Assembly (NCBI GenBank): GCA_964599885.1
Contig: CAZRHH010000037.1
Coordinates: 1 to 29,708, forward strand
Reading direction: 5' to 3'
DNA from: CAZRHH01 sp964599885
GTDB lineage: Bacteria; Chloroflexota; Dehalococcoidia; DSTF01; JACRBR01
Length of the DNA stretch: 29,708 nt
Made by a program: the position numbers and the translations under genes. The notes beneath the pieces were generated by a model that was not told where the DNA came from, ran no database searches, and worked only from the letters and a program-made list of their open reading frames with translations. Below, piece by piece: positions 16,012-24,707 of this stretch (positions are counted from its first letter, which is position 1; the number at the start of each line of letters is the position of its first letter).

Positions 16012-17010
16012 CTAGTACTCGTGCGGGTCGTCCCATGTATTGCATCCGCCAGCGTTGCGACACTCAATGAGAGACCCAACCCACTCGATCTGCGATTGTG
16101 GCGCGCTCGCGTTTTCCATGTATTCCAGCCGTTTGCGATCCGCGTCATTCTCCGCGCCAGCTCCGAAGCTCGGAGCGCCAATCCAGAGTTGCTCTACGTG
16201 CTGAGCCTCGTGGATGAAGGATGAGGCATACCAGTGGACGGCTTCATTCTTTGGAAATCCGTCCTCGTCTGTGAACGCAACCAGTCTCGTCGTGCGATAC
16301 TCCTTCTGGAGTAGATCGACACGTGAGTCCCTTGGGATTAGAACTACCGCATCGATGTGCTCTAGGACGAAGTGGAGGTACGACGGAGACTGTGCAAGCA
16401 CATCGAGAGCTCCTCGTGTGCGTTCAATGAAGTCGGCAGTTCCACGCACCTTCATCCCATAAATCTTTCTTTCGACGGGACACGATGAACACGGCCATGC
16501 TGTAGTGACCGGTGCGCAGTCAGCGGAGTACGGCCCCCCGGACGACCACATGTTCCAGCTAGCAACCCGCGCCCATGTCTCGGCGGCATTGGCCCAATCA
16601 AGAAGTTTGGCGTTGTTGCCTTGCGCCTCGGCCTTGGCCAAGCCCACGTACACCATGACTATCGAAAGGTTGTAGTCTTGGCCGTCGTTCCCCCTCCAGA
16701 TCGGCGAGGCAAGATGTCGGCCAAAACGATCGGTTTGCTCAACGTCATACACGAGGCGAACCTCCCTACCTACCGGGAGAAAGATGTTTGCAAGCGCGTC
16801 CTTGGCCCACGTACCTCCGCACTCCCGCAGGTCGAGAGCGCCGACCTGTAGTAGCCTGATTCGTGCGCCATCCGTGCAATCGAATGTGTCCCCATCAATG
16901 ACTCGAGCGACGGTGCAGGAGGCGTGGCTCGCCTCAACGCGGTCAGTTCCACCGCCGCTGGCGAGTATGACGATCCCGACTATGAGCGCTACGAGCAATT
17001 TAAGGTACAT
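16012..17010 (-). CDS. Exported thermonuclease-like protein with C-terminal HExxH region
   Basis: 332 residues with an N-terminal signal peptide or anchor (MYLKLLVALIVGIVILASGG). Residues about 32-140 resemble staphylococcal nuclease: VIDGDTFDC, IRLLQV and the TDRFGRHLA segment. Compared with nuclease R35...D40...E43...R87, the Arg of IRLL and the Arg of FGRHLA are kept, but D40 reads Gly and E43 reads Asp. The C-terminal half (about 185-332) has FIHEAQHVEQ with HEAQH at 267-271, a zinc-peptidase type motif, and GAENDADRKRLEYM behind it, which may supply a third ligand. Cys pairs (about 168-173) suggest an extracellular location. It could be a nuclease-protease fusion or a structural derivative; activity is uncertain. 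Confidence 0.8.
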   Translation of the reverse strand: MYLKLLVALIVGIVILASGGGTDRVEASHASCTVARVIDGDTFDCTDGARIRLLQVGALDLRECGGTWAKDALANIFLPVGREVRLVYDVEQTDRFGRHLASPIWRGNDGQDYNLSIVMVYVGLAKAEAQGNNAKLLDWANAAETWARVASWNMWSSGGPYSADCAPVTTAWPCSSCPVERKIYGMKVRGTADFIERTRGALDVLAQSPSYLHFVLEHIDAVVLIPRDSRVDLLQKEYRTTRLVAFTDEDGFPKNEAVHWYASSFIHEAQHVEQLWIGAPSFGAGAENDADRKRLEYMENASAPQSQIEWVGSLIECRNAGGCNTWDDPHEY

Positions 17011-17021
17011 CAGTAGGAGCT

Positions 17022-17050
17022 ACATTAGTGCGGATTCCCCGCCCGGTCAA
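17022..17050 (-). promoter_or_regulatory. Possible promoter of the thermonuclease-like gene
   Basis: On the minus strand TTGACC (17045-17050) and TAATGT (17022-17027) are separated by 17 bases, ending 11 bases before the start codon of the 16012-17010 gene. The -10 match is poor and the mRNA would be nearly leaderless. Confidence 0.25.
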
Positions 17051-17114
17051 CGTTTCAGACCTGCGGGTAGTGGGTCAGTTTGAACTGGCGCATCCAGCAG
17101 CCCCGTAAGCGTAT

Positions 17115-17143
17115 TTGACAATGGCCCTCCACGATCGTAGGAT
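17115..17143 (+). promoter_or_regulatory. Promoter of the tetR-type gene
   Basis: TTGACA (17115-17120) and TAGGAT (17138-17143, four of six) are separated by 17 bases. Transcription should start near 17150, directly at the palindromes 17154-17174, so a bound repressor would block it. Confidence 0.65.
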
Positions 17144-17153
17144 CTGCTGCGAG

Positions 17154-17174
17154 CTCACTAGTGAGCGCTCACTA
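17154..17174 (+). promoter_or_regulatory. Overlapping palindromic operators for the TetR regulator
   Basis: Two perfect palindromes overlap: CTCACTAGTGAG (17154-17165) and TAGTGAGCGCTCACTA (17159-17174), giving three copies of the half site CACTA in alternating orientation. The site sits at the predicted transcription start and 15 bases before the tetR start codon. Autoregulation is the natural reading. Confidence 0.7.
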
Positions 17175-17188
17175 ACAAGGACGCAGGG

Positions 17189-17872
17189 ATGGTTCAGCCA
17201 CGAGCACGCCGCCTCCCGGCGGACAAGCGCCGCCGCCAGATCATCGAGAGCGCGCGCGCTGTGTTCGCCTCGCAGAGCTACGCGAAGGTCGGCACGGCCG
17301 ATCTTGCGCGGGCGGCCGGCATCTCCGAACCCGCGCTGTACCGCCACTTCACCGGCAAGAAGGATCTGTTCGTCGCCACGATCCGCGCCACCGGTCCGCG
17401 CCTCCTCGAGATCTGGGAGGAGATCGCCTGCGACTACGAAGACCCGATTGAGACGCTCTGGGCGATCGGCGTCTATTACTACGACCACCTCGAAAGCCAC
17501 TCGGCGAACCTGAAACTGCAATTCCGCGCGCTCTCCGAAGCTGACGATCCGGACATCCAGCTTGCCCTTCACGACAACTTCGAGGCGTTCGTCCGGTTCG
17601 TAGCGGAGACGCTCGACGAAGGGAAAGCGCGTGCCATCGTCCGTCGCGATGTCGACACGCGCATGATCGCCTGGCAGTTTCTCGGCATCGGCATGACGCT
17701 GGACATGATGCATCTGCTCGGATTCAAGGGCGAAGTCGACCGCGCCCGGGCCGACCTGTGGGGTCGGGTGTACCTGGACGCAGTCAAGAAGACGGGCGGC
17801 GTCCCCGCTCCTTACGTCACGCCCGAGAGCTCCCCGCACCGCGCACCCGCAGGCATCGGCGGCGTCGGATGA
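17189..17872 (+). CDS. TetR-family transcriptional regulator
   Basis: 227 residues. The N-terminal DNA-binding helices follow the family pattern: RRQIIESARAVFASQSYAKV, then the helix-turn-helix VGTADLARAAGISEPALYRHF (35-54) and TGKKDLF. The ligand-binding domain (60-200) is rich in hydrophobic and aromatic residues, as for regulators that sense acyl-CoAs or other lipids. Start ATG 17189 with AGGACGCAGGG just before it. It is followed 80 bases later by the first of six acyl-CoA dehydrogenase genes on the same strand, so it is a good candidate local regulator; the ligand is inferred, not seen. Confidence 0.92.
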   Translation: MVQPRARRLPADKRRRQIIESARAVFASQSYAKVGTADLARAAGISEPALYRHFTGKKDLFVATIRATGPRLLEIWEEIACDYEDPIETLWAIGVYYYDHLESHSANLKLQFRALSEADDPDIQLALHDNFEAFVRFVAETLDEGKARAIVRRDVDTRMIAWQFLGIGMTLDMMHLLGFKGEVDRARADLWGRVYLDAVKKTGGVPAPYVTPESSPHRAPAGIGGVG

Positions 17873-17880
17873 CCAAGCAG

Positions 17881-17895
17881 TTGACGTTAACGTAA
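17881..17895 (+). promoter_or_regulatory. Palindromic site before the first acyl-CoA dehydrogenase gene
   Basis: TTGACGTTAACGTAA contains the perfect palindrome ACGTTAACGT (17884-17893). It lies nine bases past the tetR stop and about 60 before the acyl-CoA dehydrogenase start, and TTGACG could double as a -35 box. It differs from the tetR operator, so a second regulator may bind. Similar ACGT-A/T-ACGT palindromes are known for MerR-type regulators of acyl-CoA pathways; that link is only a suggestion. Confidence 0.45.
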
Positions 17896-17952
17896 GGTTT
17901 CGAGGAAAATGCTCCGTCTGTCCGGAGCCAACGTTCGGGAAACGAGCCAAGC

Positions 17953-19170
17953 ATGGACTTTCACGACACGACCGCAGAATCCACCTTTCGCGAAGAAGTG
18001 CGGACCTTCATCGCCGCCGAGTGCCCCGCCGGCATTCGGCGCCGCGGCTTCGGCGCCATGTTCGGCGGCGGCGGCTGGGACGACATCCGCATGAGCACCG
18101 ACGAATACCGCCAACTCAACGCCGTCTGGGCGAAGAAACTCGCCGACAAGGGCTGGATCGCGCCCGCCTGGCCGACGGAGTACGGCGGCGCCGGCATGAC
18201 CGTCATGGAGCAGTTCATCTTCAACCGGGAGATGGCATCGGTCGGCGCGCCGAAGGGCGGCAACTACGGCATCGGCACCGGCTGGGCCGGCCCGACGATC
18301 ATCCTCTACGGCAACGACGAGCAGAAGCAGAAATATCTGCCCGACATCGTCCGCGGCGATGCTGTCTGGTGTCAGGGCTTCAGCGAGCCCGGCGCCGGCT
18401 CCGACCTTGCGTCCATCCAGACGAAGGCGGTGAAGGACGGCGACGACTACATCATCAACGGCCAGAAGATCTGGACGTCGGGTGCCCACGTTTCGCACTA
18501 CATGATCCTGCTCGCGCGCACGGATCCCGACGCGTCGAAGCACAAGGGCATTAGCTACTTCATCCTCGACATGAAGTCGCCGGGGATCGAGATCCGGCCG
18601 CTCGTCAACATGGCCGGCAATCACGATTTCAACGAAGTCTTCTTCGATAACGTCCGCGTGCCGAAAGACAACCTGATCGGCGAAGAGAACCGCGGCTGGT
18701 ACGTCGGCACGACGACGCTCGACTTCGAGCGCTCCGGTATTGCCACGAGCGTGTCGCACGGGCTACAGGTGCGCGATCTCGCCGACTTCGTGCGCGACAA
18801 CGCCGACGAGGGCTTCGTCACCGGAAACAAGAGCCTGCGCAACGAGATCGCCGACCGCGCCATCGAGGCCGAAGTCGAGCAGATGCTGTCGGTGCAGGTG
18901 ATCTCGATGCAGAACCGCGGCCTCGTGCCGAATAAGGAGTCATCGATCGCCAAGCTGTTCTCGTCGGAGCTCGACATCCGCATCGCCGGCACCGCGATGA
19001 AAGCGCTCGGCATGTACGGCCAACTCAAGCGCGGCAGCGAGCACGTCCAGCTCAACGGCCGAGTCGAAAGCGCGTACCTGTACGCGACGACGAGCACCGT
19101 CGGCGGCGGCACGTCGGAGATCCAAAGGAACATCATCGCGAGTCGCGGCCTCGGAATGCCTCGCGCATGA
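17953..19170 (+). CDS. Acyl-CoA dehydrogenase 1
   Basis: 405 residues, normal length. Family marks: GWIAPAWPTEYGGAGMTVMEQFIF, the FAD/substrate loop SEPGAGSDLAS (144-154), NGQKIWTSGA, LDFERS (256-261) and the C-terminal GTSEIQR (386-392). The enzyme oxidises an acyl-CoA at C2-C3 with FAD and passes electrons to an electron-transfer flavoprotein. The MCAD/SCAD-type Glu before GTSEIQ is Gly here, so the probable base is E259 in LDFERS, the position used by isovaleryl-CoA and long-chain dehydrogenases. A hydrophilic insert near residue 40-50 is absent from its paralogues. It is first in the run behind tetR. Confidence 0.93.
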   Translation: MDFHDTTAESTFREEVRTFIAAECPAGIRRRGFGAMFGGGGWDDIRMSTDEYRQLNAVWAKKLADKGWIAPAWPTEYGGAGMTVMEQFIFNREMASVGAPKGGNYGIGTGWAGPTIILYGNDEQKQKYLPDIVRGDAVWCQGFSEPGAGSDLASIQTKAVKDGDDYIINGQKIWTSGAHVSHYMILLARTDPDASKHKGISYFILDMKSPGIEIRPLVNMAGNHDFNEVFFDNVRVPKDNLIGEENRGWYVGTTTLDFERSGIATSVSHGLQVRDLADFVRDNADEGFVTGNKSLRNEIADRAIEAEVEQMLSVQVISMQNRGLVPNKESSIAKLFSSELDIRIAGTAMKALGMYGQLKRGSEHVQLNGRVESAYLYATTSTVGGGTSEIQRNIIASRGLGMPRA

Positions 19171-19200
19171 TCAAGAGCAATTGATCTCTGTGACTCTGTA

Positions 19201-19232
19201 GCTCTGTGGTGAAATCCATGGAACCACAGAGC
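19201..19232 (+). repeat. Inverted repeat between acyl-CoA dehydrogenase genes 1 and 2
   Basis: GCTCTGTGGT (19201-19210) and ACCACAGAGC (19223-19232) are a perfect 10-bp inverted repeat; the 12-base loop contains TCCATGGA. It continues as ...CACTGAGGCACGGAG, the style of the short intergenic repeats seen elsewhere in the window. It could form a weak intra-operon attenuator or processing stem. Confidence 0.5.
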
Positions 19233-19265
19233 CACTGAGGCACGGAGAACGACAGGAGGCTAGAA

Positions 19266-20447
<1,182 letters not shown>

Positions 20448-20461
20448 AACCGCCAATGGTG

Positions 20462-20489
20462 GACTGGTGTTTGGTGGCTGGTGTCTGGT
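20462..20489 (+). repeat. Left inverted repeat of the four-helix-bundle cassette
   Basis: This CTGGTGTTTGGTG-like sequence of 28 bases matches the reverse complement of 20941-20968 at 24 positions. It lies 14 bases after the acyl-CoA dehydrogenase 2 stop. Confidence 0.75.
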
Positions 20490-20545
20490 GGGGCGCCGGA
20501 TGGAAGTCATGCAGCGAGACCGTACGGGTTGTACGAACAACTGGA

Positions 20546-20941
20546 ATGGATGTCCGGTTGAGCAACAAAGCGTTTAGCGGATTCGAACAGTTGGAGGTGT
20601 ACCGGCGCGGGTTTGCGATGATGAAGCCGGTCTACGAACTGGCGAAGGGTTTGCCGGACCACGAACGCCGTGATCTCGCTGACCAGATGCGACGAGCATG
20701 CAAATCGGTGCCGTCGAACATTGCTGAAGGATACGCTCGTCGTACAACGCCGAAGGAGTTTTCCAGATATCTCTCGCTTGCGATGGGATCGGCAAACGAA
20801 ATGGAAGTGCACATCGCGACGGCGCGCGTCCTTGGCTACGTCGAAGACGCTGAGGGACAGAAATTCCTGAACGAGTACCAGATCATCGGCAAGCAGTTGA
20901 CGCGCCTAATCCAGTATGGGCGCACACGTGATGCTTATTAA
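20546..20941 (+). CDS. Four-helix-bundle protein, S23/IVP family
   Basis: 131 residues with the signature pattern of the family first seen in 23S rRNA intervening sequences (TIGR02436-like): FEQLEVYRRGFAMMKPVYEL, DQMRRACKSVPSNIAEGYAR, 'FSRYLSLAMGSANEMEVHI' and a last helix. The length is typical (about 115-130). Proteins of this fold also serve as the accessory Avd protein of diversity-generating retroelements, but no reverse transcriptase or variable repeat is present here. The ATG at 20546 was chosen as the first Met near the family start; no ribosome binding site is seen. It interrupts a run of acyl-CoA dehydrogenase genes and is bounded by 28-base inverted repeats, so it looks like a small inserted cassette. 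Confidence 0.88.
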   Translation: MDVRLSNKAFSGFEQLEVYRRGFAMMKPVYELAKGLPDHERRDLADQMRRACKSVPSNIAEGYARRTTPKEFSRYLSLAMGSANEMEVHIATARVLGYVEDAEGQKFLNEYQIIGKQLTRLIQYGRTRDAY

Positions 20942-20968
20942 CCAGATACCAAACACCAGACACCAGTC
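20941..20968 (-). repeat. Right inverted repeat of the four-helix-bundle cassette
   Basis: 28 bases, rich in ACCAGACACC units. The first base is also the last base of the gene's stop codon. Paired with 20462-20489, an RNA of the whole cassette would form a long end-to-end stem with four mismatches. Confidence 0.75.
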
Positions 20969-20999
20969 GTCTAATCGCAGCAAGGAGTATTGAAACCCG

Positions 21000-22181
21000 A
21001 TGGATTTCAACGACACCACAGAAGAAGCCGCGTTTCGCGCGGAGATCCGCAAGTTCATCCAGGCCGAAGCCCCCAAGCCGAAGCCGGGGCAGACGAGCCA
21101 GGAAGCGCTCGTCAGCGGCTGGGAGGCGAACCAGGCCTGGTTCAAGAAACTTGGCAAGATGGGCTGGATCGCGCCGGCGTGGCCCAAGGAGTACGGCGGC
21201 GCCAGTATGACCAACACGGAGCAGTTCATCTTCAATGAGGAGATGGCGCTCAACAAGGCGCCGCGGCCGCTGCACATGATCATTGGTCTCGGCATGGCCG
21301 GCCCGACGCTGATCGTGCACGGCACGGACCAGCAGAAAGAGACGTACCTGCCCGGCATGCTGCGCGGCGAAGACATCTGGTGCCAGGGGTACAGCGAACC
21401 CGGCGCCGGGTCCGACCTCGCCGCTCTGCAGACGCGCGCCGTCCGCGACGGTGACGACTACGTGATCAACGGCCAGAAGATCTGGACGACGCTCGCGCAC
21501 ATGGCGAAGTACATGATCCTGTTGACGCGCACCGATCCCGACGCGCCGAAGCACCGCGGCATCACGTACTTCATTCTCGACATGAAGGCGCCGGGCGTCG
21601 AAGTGCGTCCGCTCTACAACCTCGGCAACAGCCACGAGTTCAACGAAGTCTTCTTCGACAACGTGCGCATCCCGAAAGAGAACGTGATCGGCGAGGAGAA
21701 CCGCGGCTGGTACGCCGCCGTCACGACGCTCGACTTCGAGCGCTCGAGCATCGGCTCCGCCACCGGCATGAAGCAGCACGTCGAAGAACTGATCGAGTAC
21801 GCGAAGGAGCACGCCGGCGATCCGACGAGCACGCTGCGCACGAACCCGATGCTCCGCTACGAGCTCGCGGACCGCATGGTCGAGACCGAAGTGGCGCGGA
21901 TGCTCTCGTACCGCGTCGCCAGCATGCAGTCGCGCGGCCTCATCCCAAACTACGAGGCGTCGTCGCTTAAGCTCTTCTCGACGGAGTTGAACCAGCGCAT
22001 CGCGAAGACGGCCGTGCACATTCTCGGTCTCTACGGCCAGCTTTCCGGCGACACCGCCCCGACGCGCGGCCGCTGGGCGGCGACGTACTTGCGCGCCGCC
22101 GCGTTCACGATCGAAGGCGGCACGTCGGAGATCCAGCGCAACATCATCGCGCAGCGTGGCCTCGGATTGCCGCGCGATTAG
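21000..22181 (+). CDS. Acyl-CoA dehydrogenase 3
   Basis: 393 residues starting MDFNDTTEEAAFRAEIRKF, with AAGGAG upstream. Motifs: GWIAPAWPKEYGGASMT, YSEPGAGSDLAAL, NGQKIWTTLAHMAKYMILL, LDFERSSIGSA (E247) and a C-terminal GGTSEIQRNIIAQRGLGLPR. The region after FERS is close to gene 2, while the segment around residue 80-95 (NKAPRPLHMIIGLGMAGPT) differs from its neighbours and should line the substrate pocket; it is the likely place of specificity differences. Function as for the other members: alpha,beta-dehydrogenation of an acyl-CoA with electron transfer to ETF. Confidence 0.93.
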   Translation: MDFNDTTEEAAFRAEIRKFIQAEAPKPKPGQTSQEALVSGWEANQAWFKKLGKMGWIAPAWPKEYGGASMTNTEQFIFNEEMALNKAPRPLHMIIGLGMAGPTLIVHGTDQQKETYLPGMLRGEDIWCQGYSEPGAGSDLAALQTRAVRDGDDYVINGQKIWTTLAHMAKYMILLTRTDPDAPKHRGITYFILDMKAPGVEVRPLYNLGNSHEFNEVFFDNVRIPKENVIGEENRGWYAAVTTLDFERSSIGSATGMKQHVEELIEYAKEHAGDPTSTLRTNPMLRYELADRMVETEVARMLSYRVASMQSRGLIPNYEASSLKLFSTELNQRIAKTAVHILGLYGQLSGDTAPTRGRWAATYLRAAAFTIEGGTSEIQRNIIAQRGLGLPRD

Positions 22182-22224
22182 CGGCGAACGAACAGCAAGA
22201 GCTCTGTGGACATAGGAGCCATCG

Positions 22225-23403
22225 TTGCGTTTCGCGTTTACACCAGAGCAAGAGGCGTTTCGAAGCGAAGTCACTTCGTTCCTCAAGGACGCGCTGCCTG
22301 CGGACTGGGACGGCGCCGACAACGCGATCGACGACGAGTCGTACGAATTCGGGCGCACGTTTCTGAAGAAGCTGGCGCCGAAGAAGTGGATCGCGCCGGC
22401 GTGGCCGCAGCAGTACGGCGGGCTCGACATGAGTCACTGGGATCAGGTGATCTTCAACGAGGAGATGGGCTACGCGCGTGCGCCGATCGTCAACACCGCC
22501 GCCGTCGGCTATCTCGGCCCGACGATCATCCTCTACGGCACCGACGAGCAGAAGCAGCAGCACCTGCCCGGCATCACGTCCGGCGATGTGGTCTGGTGTC
22601 AGGGATACAGCGAGCCGAACAGCGGCTCCGACCTCGCGTCGCTGCAGACGCGCGCGGTGATCGATGGCGATGACTTCATCATCAACGGCCAGAAGATCTG
22701 GACGAGCCAGGCGCATTACGCCGACTGGATGTTCGTGCTGGCACGCACGGACCCGGAGGCGCCGAAACACCGCGGCATCAGCTACTTCCTGCTCGATATG
22801 AAGACGCCCGGCATCACGGTGCGCCCACTGATCAACATGGCCGGCGGCGCGGGCTTCAACGAAGTGTTCTTCGAGAACGTGCGCGTGCCTCGCTCCGGTC
22901 TGCTCGGCGAGCTGAACCGCGGCTGGTACATCGCCACCACGACGCTCGACTTCGAGCGCTCGTCGATCGGCGGCACATCGCAGGCGAAGCGTTCGCTCGA
23001 AGAACTGACGCGCTTCGCGAAGACCGAGAGCGCCGGTAACGGCACGCTGCTTTGGGATAACCCGCAGGTGCGCCACGCGATCGCCGATCTGTGGATCGAT
23101 GTCGACATGGCGCGGATGTTGTCGTACCGGGTCGTGAGCATGCAGTCGCGCGGCCTGGTGCCCAACTACGAGGCTTCGATCATCAAGGTATTCAGCAGCG
23201 AGTACATCGCGCGGCAGACGCGCATCGGCATGAGCATCATGGGCATGTACGGCGGCCTTTGGGGCGAGGGTCCGTGGGCGAAGCTGCGCGGCCGCTTCTC
23301 CAAGTCATACGTCGCGTCCGTCGGCAACGCGATCGCTGGTGGCACGTCGGAGATCCAACGCAACATCATCGCCCAGCGGGGGCTGGGGTTGCCACGCCAA
23401 TAG
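22225..23403 (+). CDS. Acyl-CoA dehydrogenase 4
   Basis: 392 residues from a TTG start (LRFAFTPEQEAFRSEV) with ATAGGAG upstream; the usual family beginning fits that site and no ATG is near. Motifs: KWIAPAWPQQYGGLDM, YSEPNSGSDLAS, NGQKIWTSQAHYADWMFVLA, LDFERSSIGGT (E244) and GGTSEIQRNIIAQRGLGLPR. Its C-terminal third (SIMGMYGGLWGEGPWAKLRGRFSKSYV) is more divergent than in genes 2 and 3. It lies 43 bases after gene 3 and 51 bases before gene 5, consistent with a single transcript. Confidence 0.92.
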   Translation: MRFAFTPEQEAFRSEVTSFLKDALPADWDGADNAIDDESYEFGRTFLKKLAPKKWIAPAWPQQYGGLDMSHWDQVIFNEEMGYARAPIVNTAAVGYLGPTIILYGTDEQKQQHLPGITSGDVVWCQGYSEPNSGSDLASLQTRAVIDGDDFIINGQKIWTSQAHYADWMFVLARTDPEAPKHRGISYFLLDMKTPGITVRPLINMAGGAGFNEVFFENVRVPRSGLLGELNRGWYIATTTLDFERSSIGGTSQAKRSLEELTRFAKTESAGNGTLLWDNPQVRHAIADLWIDVDMARMLSYRVVSMQSRGLVPNYEASIIKVFSSEYIARQTRIGMSIMGMYGGLWGEGPWAKLRGRFSKSYVASVGNAIAGGTSEIQRNIIAQRGLGLPRQ

Positions 23404-23406
23404 GCG

Positions 23407-23446
23407 GTTCACCGCAAAGGCGCTAAGGCCGCAGAGGGACGCAAAG
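23407..23446 (+). repeat. Intergenic ACCGCAAAGxCGC repeat, copy A
   Basis: 40 bases matching the reverse complement of 29322-29361 at 35 positions. It fills nearly the whole 51-base gap between acyl-CoA dehydrogenase genes 4 and 5. Confidence 0.7.
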
Positions 23447-23454
23447 AAGAAAAA

Positions 23455-24630
23455 GTGGACTTTTCAGACTCCCCCGACGACGCAAAATTCCGCCAAGAGG
23501 TGCGTCAGTTCATCGCGACCGACATGCCGGCGGATTTGCGCGCGTCGGACGATGCGCTGCTCGGCGTCGGGATTGGTGAGGACGAGCGCGAGCGGGACTG
23601 GCTGCGCACGCTCTCGAAGCGCGGCTGGGTCGCGCCGGCGTGGCCGAAGGAGTACGGCGGCGCCGGACTCGGCGTCATGCAGCAGTTCATCTTCAACGAG
23701 GAGATGGCGCGCGCGAATGCGCCTCGCCCAAACTTCCTCGCCATCGGCCTCGCGGGCCCGACGATCATCGTTCACGGCACGGAAGAGCAGAAGCGCACAC
23801 ATCTCTCGGCGATCCTCTCCGGCGAGTCGTTCTGGTGCCAGGGCTTCAGCGAACCCGGCAGCGGCTCCGACCTCGCGTCGCTGCAGACGCGCGCCGTGCA
23901 GGATGGCGACGACTACATCATCAACGGACAGAAGATCTGGACATCGGGTGCGCACCGCTCGGACCGTATGATGCTGCTCGCCCGCACCGACGCCGATGTC
24001 CCGAAGCACAAGGGCATCAGCTACTTCCTGCTCGATATGAAGTCGCCCGGTGTCAGCGTCCGCCCGCTGATGAACATGGCGCAGACGCCGAGCTTCAACG
24101 AAGTCTTCTTCGACAACGTGCGCGTGCCAAAAGGCGACATGCTCGGCGAACTCAACCGCGGCTGGTACGTCGCGACGACCACGCTAGACTTCGAGCGCTC
24201 CGGCATCATCAACGGCGTCGGGCTGCAGACGATGGTGCAACGGCTCATCGAGCACGTGCGCGCGGACGCGCCGCGCAGCCACGGCTGGCAGAGCGTGCGC
24301 CACGAGATCGTCGAGCGCTACGTCGAGACGGAGATCTCGATCGTGCTTTCGTACCGCGTTGCGACGATGCAGGCGAAGGGCCTCATTCCGAGCAACGAGG
24401 CATCGATCACCAAGCTCTTCGGCTCGGAATTGGCGCAGCGCATCGCCAAGACGGCCGTGAAGGCGGCGGGGTTGTATGGCATGCTCAGCGAAGGCTCGGC
24501 GCACGCGCCGGTCGCCGGCCGCTTCGAGGCGTGGTATCGGATCGCTGTAGGATCGACGCTGGCGGGCGGCACGTCGGAAATACAGCGCGGGGTGATCGCG
24601 CAAAGGGGACTGGGGCTGCCGAGAGGGTGA
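23455..24630 (+). CDS. Acyl-CoA dehydrogenase 5
   Basis: 391 residues from a GTG start (MDFSDSPDDAKFRQEVRQF); the start follows directly on the intergenic repeat and lacks a strong ribosome binding site. Motifs: GWVAPAWPKEYGGAGL, FSEPGSGSDLAS, NGQKIWTSGAHRSDRMMLLA, LDFERSGIINGV (E247) and GGTSEIQRGVIAQRGLGLPRG. Over residues 247-310 it differs most from genes 2 and 3 ('LQTMVQRLIEHVRADAPRSHG'). As in its paralogues, the MCAD-type base is Gly and the helix-G Glu is kept, so it is probably active. Confidence 0.92.
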   Translation: MDFSDSPDDAKFRQEVRQFIATDMPADLRASDDALLGVGIGEDERERDWLRTLSKRGWVAPAWPKEYGGAGLGVMQQFIFNEEMARANAPRPNFLAIGLAGPTIIVHGTEEQKRTHLSAILSGESFWCQGFSEPGSGSDLASLQTRAVQDGDDYIINGQKIWTSGAHRSDRMMLLARTDADVPKHKGISYFLLDMKSPGVSVRPLMNMAQTPSFNEVFFDNVRVPKGDMLGELNRGWYVATTTLDFERSGIINGVGLQTMVQRLIEHVRADAPRSHGWQSVRHEIVERYVETEISIVLSYRVATMQAKGLIPSNEASITKLFGSELAQRIAKTAVKAAGLYGMLSEGSAHAPVAGRFEAWYRIAVGSTLAGGTSEIQRGVIAQRGLGLPRG

Positions 24631-24707
24631 TGACGGTTCCGCGGTTCACACCACAGACACGGAGGGCGCGAAGCGCCGCAGAAAGAAGCGGATAGGTCGG
24701 AGAAAGA

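Noticed and set aside
20546..20941. Avd protein of a diversity-generating retroelement
   Set aside because: No reverse transcriptase, template repeat or variable repeat lies nearby.
20883..22430. 515-codon minus-strand frame over acyl-CoA dehydrogenase 3
   Set aside because: It is a shadow of high-GC codon use; the plus strand has conserved dehydrogenase motifs throughout.
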